From the NCBI RefSeq assembly GCF_014529945.1, contig NZ_JACVFB010000006.1, positions 62,001-126,000 of the forward strand: 64,000 nucleotides of DNA, written 5' to 3'. A program made the translations under genes and the position numbers. Source of the stretch: Chitinophaga varians. GTDB taxonomy: Bacteria; Bacteroidota; Bacteroidia; Chitinophagales; Chitinophagaceae. Shown here one piece after another: positions 62,019 through 64,000 of the stretch. Within the stretch, counting starts at the first letter, position 1. Every line of letters starts with the position of its first letter. The notes under the pieces were generated by a model that saw only the letters and a list, made by a program, of their open reading frames with translations, searched no databases and was not told where the DNA came from.

Positions 62019-63524
62019 ATGGATAAAAATCGTGTATACGTCTTTGATACCACCCTGCGTGATGGCGAACAGGTTCCTGGTTGCCAGCTGACTACCGTCG
62101 AAAAAATTATTGTAGCGAAAAAACTGGAAGCACTGGGTGTAGATATCATCGAAGCCGGCTTCCCTATCTCCAGCCCCGGCGATTTCCAGAGCGTGGTGGA
62201 AATATCCAAAGCGGTTACTGAACCCGTTATCTGCGCTCTCACCCGTGCTAACACCACCGATATCGACGCGGCAGCAGAAGCGCTCCGCTATGCTAAACGC
62301 AAGCGTATCCATACCGGTATCGGCTCTTCAGATATCCACATCAAACATAAATTCAACAGCACCCGCGAACAGATTGTGGAACGCGCGGTAGCTGCCGTGA
62401 AATACGCCCGCAAATTCACCGATGACGTGGAATTTTTTGCGGAAGACGCAGGTCGCGCTGACAACGCCTTCCTCGCACAGATGATCGAAGCGGTGATCGC
62501 TGCCGGCGCCACTACCGTGAACATCCCCGACACCAACGGCTACTGCCTGCCCGACCAGTACGGCGCTAAAATCAAATACCTGACAGAACACGTCTCCAAT
62601 ATTGATAAAGCCATTATCTCCGTTCACTGCCACAACGATCTCGGTCTGGCTACTGCCAACACCATCGCCGGCGTAATGAACGGCGCCCGCCAGGTGGAAT
62701 GTACGATCAACGGTATCGGCGAACGCGCCGGTAACACCTCCCTCGAAGAAGTGGCCATGATCCTGAAAACACACCACGGACTGGGATATCATACCAATAT
62801 CAACTCTAAAGGCATCTACGAAATCAGCACGCTGGTAGAGAAAATGATGCGCATGCCGGTACAGGCCAACAAAGCCATCGTAGGCCGCAACGCCTTCGCA
62901 CACAGCTCCGGTATCCACCAGGATGGTGTGCTGAAACATCGTGAGAACTACGAAATCCTCAATCCGGAAGACGTAGGCATCAACTCCAACGCCATTATCC
63001 TCACCGCCCGCAGCGGTCGCCATGCCCTCAAACACCACCTCGAGCGCCTGGGCTACAAAATGGATAAGATCAACCTCGACGAAGTGTACCAACGTTTCCT
63101 CGAAATGGCAGACAACAAAAAAGAAATCAACGACGCTGACCTGCTGCAGCTGATGGGCGATGGTGATAGCAAAAACTATGGTGACAAAGCCATTAAAGTA
63201 ACCTTGTTACAGGTGGTATGCGGTGATCCGCTGCGCCCGATGGCTACCGTGAAACTGCGCATCAACGGCGAAGACCGGGAAGCCAGTGCAGCCGGTAACG
63301 GTCCTGTAAACGCTACCATCAACGCTATCCACGCTATCATCAAAGATGATATCGAACTGGATGAATTCAGCATTCAGGCGATGCATGGCGGCAGTGAAGA
63401 TGTCAGCAAAGTAAATATGCGCGTAAAACACAACGGCCAGTCGTTCTATGGTTTCGGTTACTCTACCGATATCGTGAATGCCTCTGTTCACGCCTATGTA
63501 GACGCGCTCAACAAGATATACTAA
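62019..63524 (+). CDS. leuA: 2-isopropylmalate synthase
   Basis: Condenses acetyl-CoA with 2-oxoisovalerate, the committed step of leucine synthesis, feedback-controlled by leucine. 501 residues: FDTTLRDGEQVPGCQLT near residue 9, the metal-binding HCHNDLGLATANTIAGV near 205-221, NGIGERAGNTSLEEV near 230, and a C-terminal LeuA regulatory domain (about 370-501) where leucine would bind. Last gene of the operon, followed by a hairpin terminator. Confidence 0.96.
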   Translation: MDKNRVYVFDTTLRDGEQVPGCQLTTVEKIIVAKKLEALGVDIIEAGFPISSPGDFQSVVEISKAVTEPVICALTRANTTDIDAAAEALRYAKRKRIHTGIGSSDIHIKHKFNSTREQIVERAVAAVKYARKFTDDVEFFAEDAGRADNAFLAQMIEAVIAAGATTVNIPDTNGYCLPDQYGAKIKYLTEHVSNIDKAIISVHCHNDLGLATANTIAGVMNGARQVECTINGIGERAGNTSLEEVAMILKTHHGLGYHTNINSKGIYEISTLVEKMMRMPVQANKAIVGRNAFAHSSGIHQDGVLKHRENYEILNPEDVGINSNAIILTARSGRHALKHHLERLGYKMDKINLDEVYQRFLEMADNKKEINDADLLQLMGDGDSKNYGDKAIKVTLLQVVCGDPLRPMATVKLRINGEDREASAAGNGPVNATINAIHAIIKDDIELDEFSIQAMHGGSEDVSKVNMRVKHNGQSFYGFGYSTDIVNASVHAYVDALNKIY

Positions 63525-63545
63525 CTATTGCCAACAGAACGTACA

Positions 63546-63582
63546 ACGGAGTTGCGGTGAATAACCGGCAACTCCGTTTTTT
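63546..63582 (+). terminator. Rho-independent terminator of the leu operon
   Basis: A 10-bp stem (ACGGAGTTGC with GCAACTCCGT, loop about 12 with an inner CGGT/ACCG pairing) directly followed by six T. Confidence 0.85.
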
Positions 63583-63646
63583 GTGTAGCATGGTTTTTGT
63601 TGACTGCGTTCACACGAATCAACTAGAGTCATTTAAACTACACAGT

Positions 63647-64000
63647 ATGAAATTTAACCATGTCTTGTTGGGCATTGTATGCCTTGCTGCCGCTGCGTGC
63701 CACAAAACTACCTGCACATCGGAGAATTATCCTCCCATAAAAGCGTCCCGCGTAGAAGGGACTGCTGACAGTATCCGGTTTAACCTGAGTTATTATACCT
63801 CCCGTTGTGAGCGTTTTTCCGGGTTTAAAGAATTTGATTCCGCCGGTGTTCATGTGGTGTACATCAAAAGTTTCTTCGAGTCATGCGATTGTACAGACAC
63901 GCTTCAAAGAACAGAACGGCCATTTGCCGTTAAAACACCGGGCCCCGGCACCTACTACTACAAATGGGGGCCATTTAATGGCGCTATTGACACCGTCGTG
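63647..64000 (+). CDS. Predicted lipoprotein, cut by the window end
   Basis: From the ATG at 63647: lipoprotein signal MKFNHVLLGIVCLAAAACHK with lipobox near residue 18, then a Cys-rich region (TTCTSENYPP; FESCDCTDTLQR). The frame is open to the end of the window. Family unknown. Confidence 0.6.
   Translation, partial: MKFNHVLLGIVCLAAAACHKTTCTSENYPPIKASRVEGTADSIRFNLSYYTSRCERFSGFKEFDSAGVHVVYIKSFFESCDCTDTLQRTERPFAVKTPGPGTYYYKWGPFNGAIDTVV

Overview
The window is chromosomal DNA of a Bacteroidota bacterium. Gene content fits a soil Chitinophagaceae member such as Chitinophaga: very long RHS proteins with Bacteroidota-type leaders, many lipoproteins, SGNH hydrolases with PKD-like modules, and a leuC-leuD-leuB-leuA cluster. 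The genus is an inference from style and content, not from a marker gene.

Layout. (1) 1-3.4 kb: trmH and small hypothetical or lipoprotein genes. (2) 3.7-6.6 kb: a secreted SGNH hydrolase with duplicated C-terminal modules. (3) 6.77-26.78 kb: a tight co-directional operon encoding a predicted outer-membrane barrel protein, a secreted beta-rich protein, a small lipoprotein, a 2215-residue RHS-like protein with a PA14-like segment, a 262-residue envelope protein, and a 2740-residue RHS protein that ends in a C-terminal toxin-like domain (CT) and is followed by a candidate immunity gene. (4) 26.8-40.1 kb: an accessory array. Copies of the DNA for the end of the RHS core are each joined to a different CT and immunity gene, together with truncated toxin tails, fossil immunity genes and antisense XRE-regulator copies. 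Its most complete 201-bp stretch differs from the expressed RHS core at one base that I could find. (5) Inside that array, 28.6-34.7 kb is a decayed mobile element: XRE regulator, SymE-like protein, broken CHC2/toprim primase-helicase, two tyrosine recombinases, an array of tRNA and tmRNA gene fragments, and a GC-rich segment with inverted repeats. (6) 40.2-49.2 kb: small envelope proteins, azoR/hxlR, orphan immunity-like genes (SUKH, DUF4375, Imm35-like), a second SGNH hydrolase with a stand-alone copy of its N-terminal domain, and decayed genes. (7) 49.6-64 kb: core genes nrdB-nrdA (class Ia ribonucleotide reductase), an ABC ATPase with a membrane partner, an FMN reductase, a conserved alpha-helical protein, the leucine operon with an embedded methyltransferase, and a lipoprotein cut by the window end.

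How it works together (inference). The 6.8-26.8 kb operon would make a surface-displayed or exported polymorphic toxin with its own envelope partners. The downstream cassettes share the last part of the core as near-identical DNA, so recombination could exchange the expressed toxin and immunity pair. The retained immunity genes would protect against sibling toxins. The two most unusual things are this silent CT array with its antisense XRE genes and the tRNA/tmRNA fragment array beside the recombinases.
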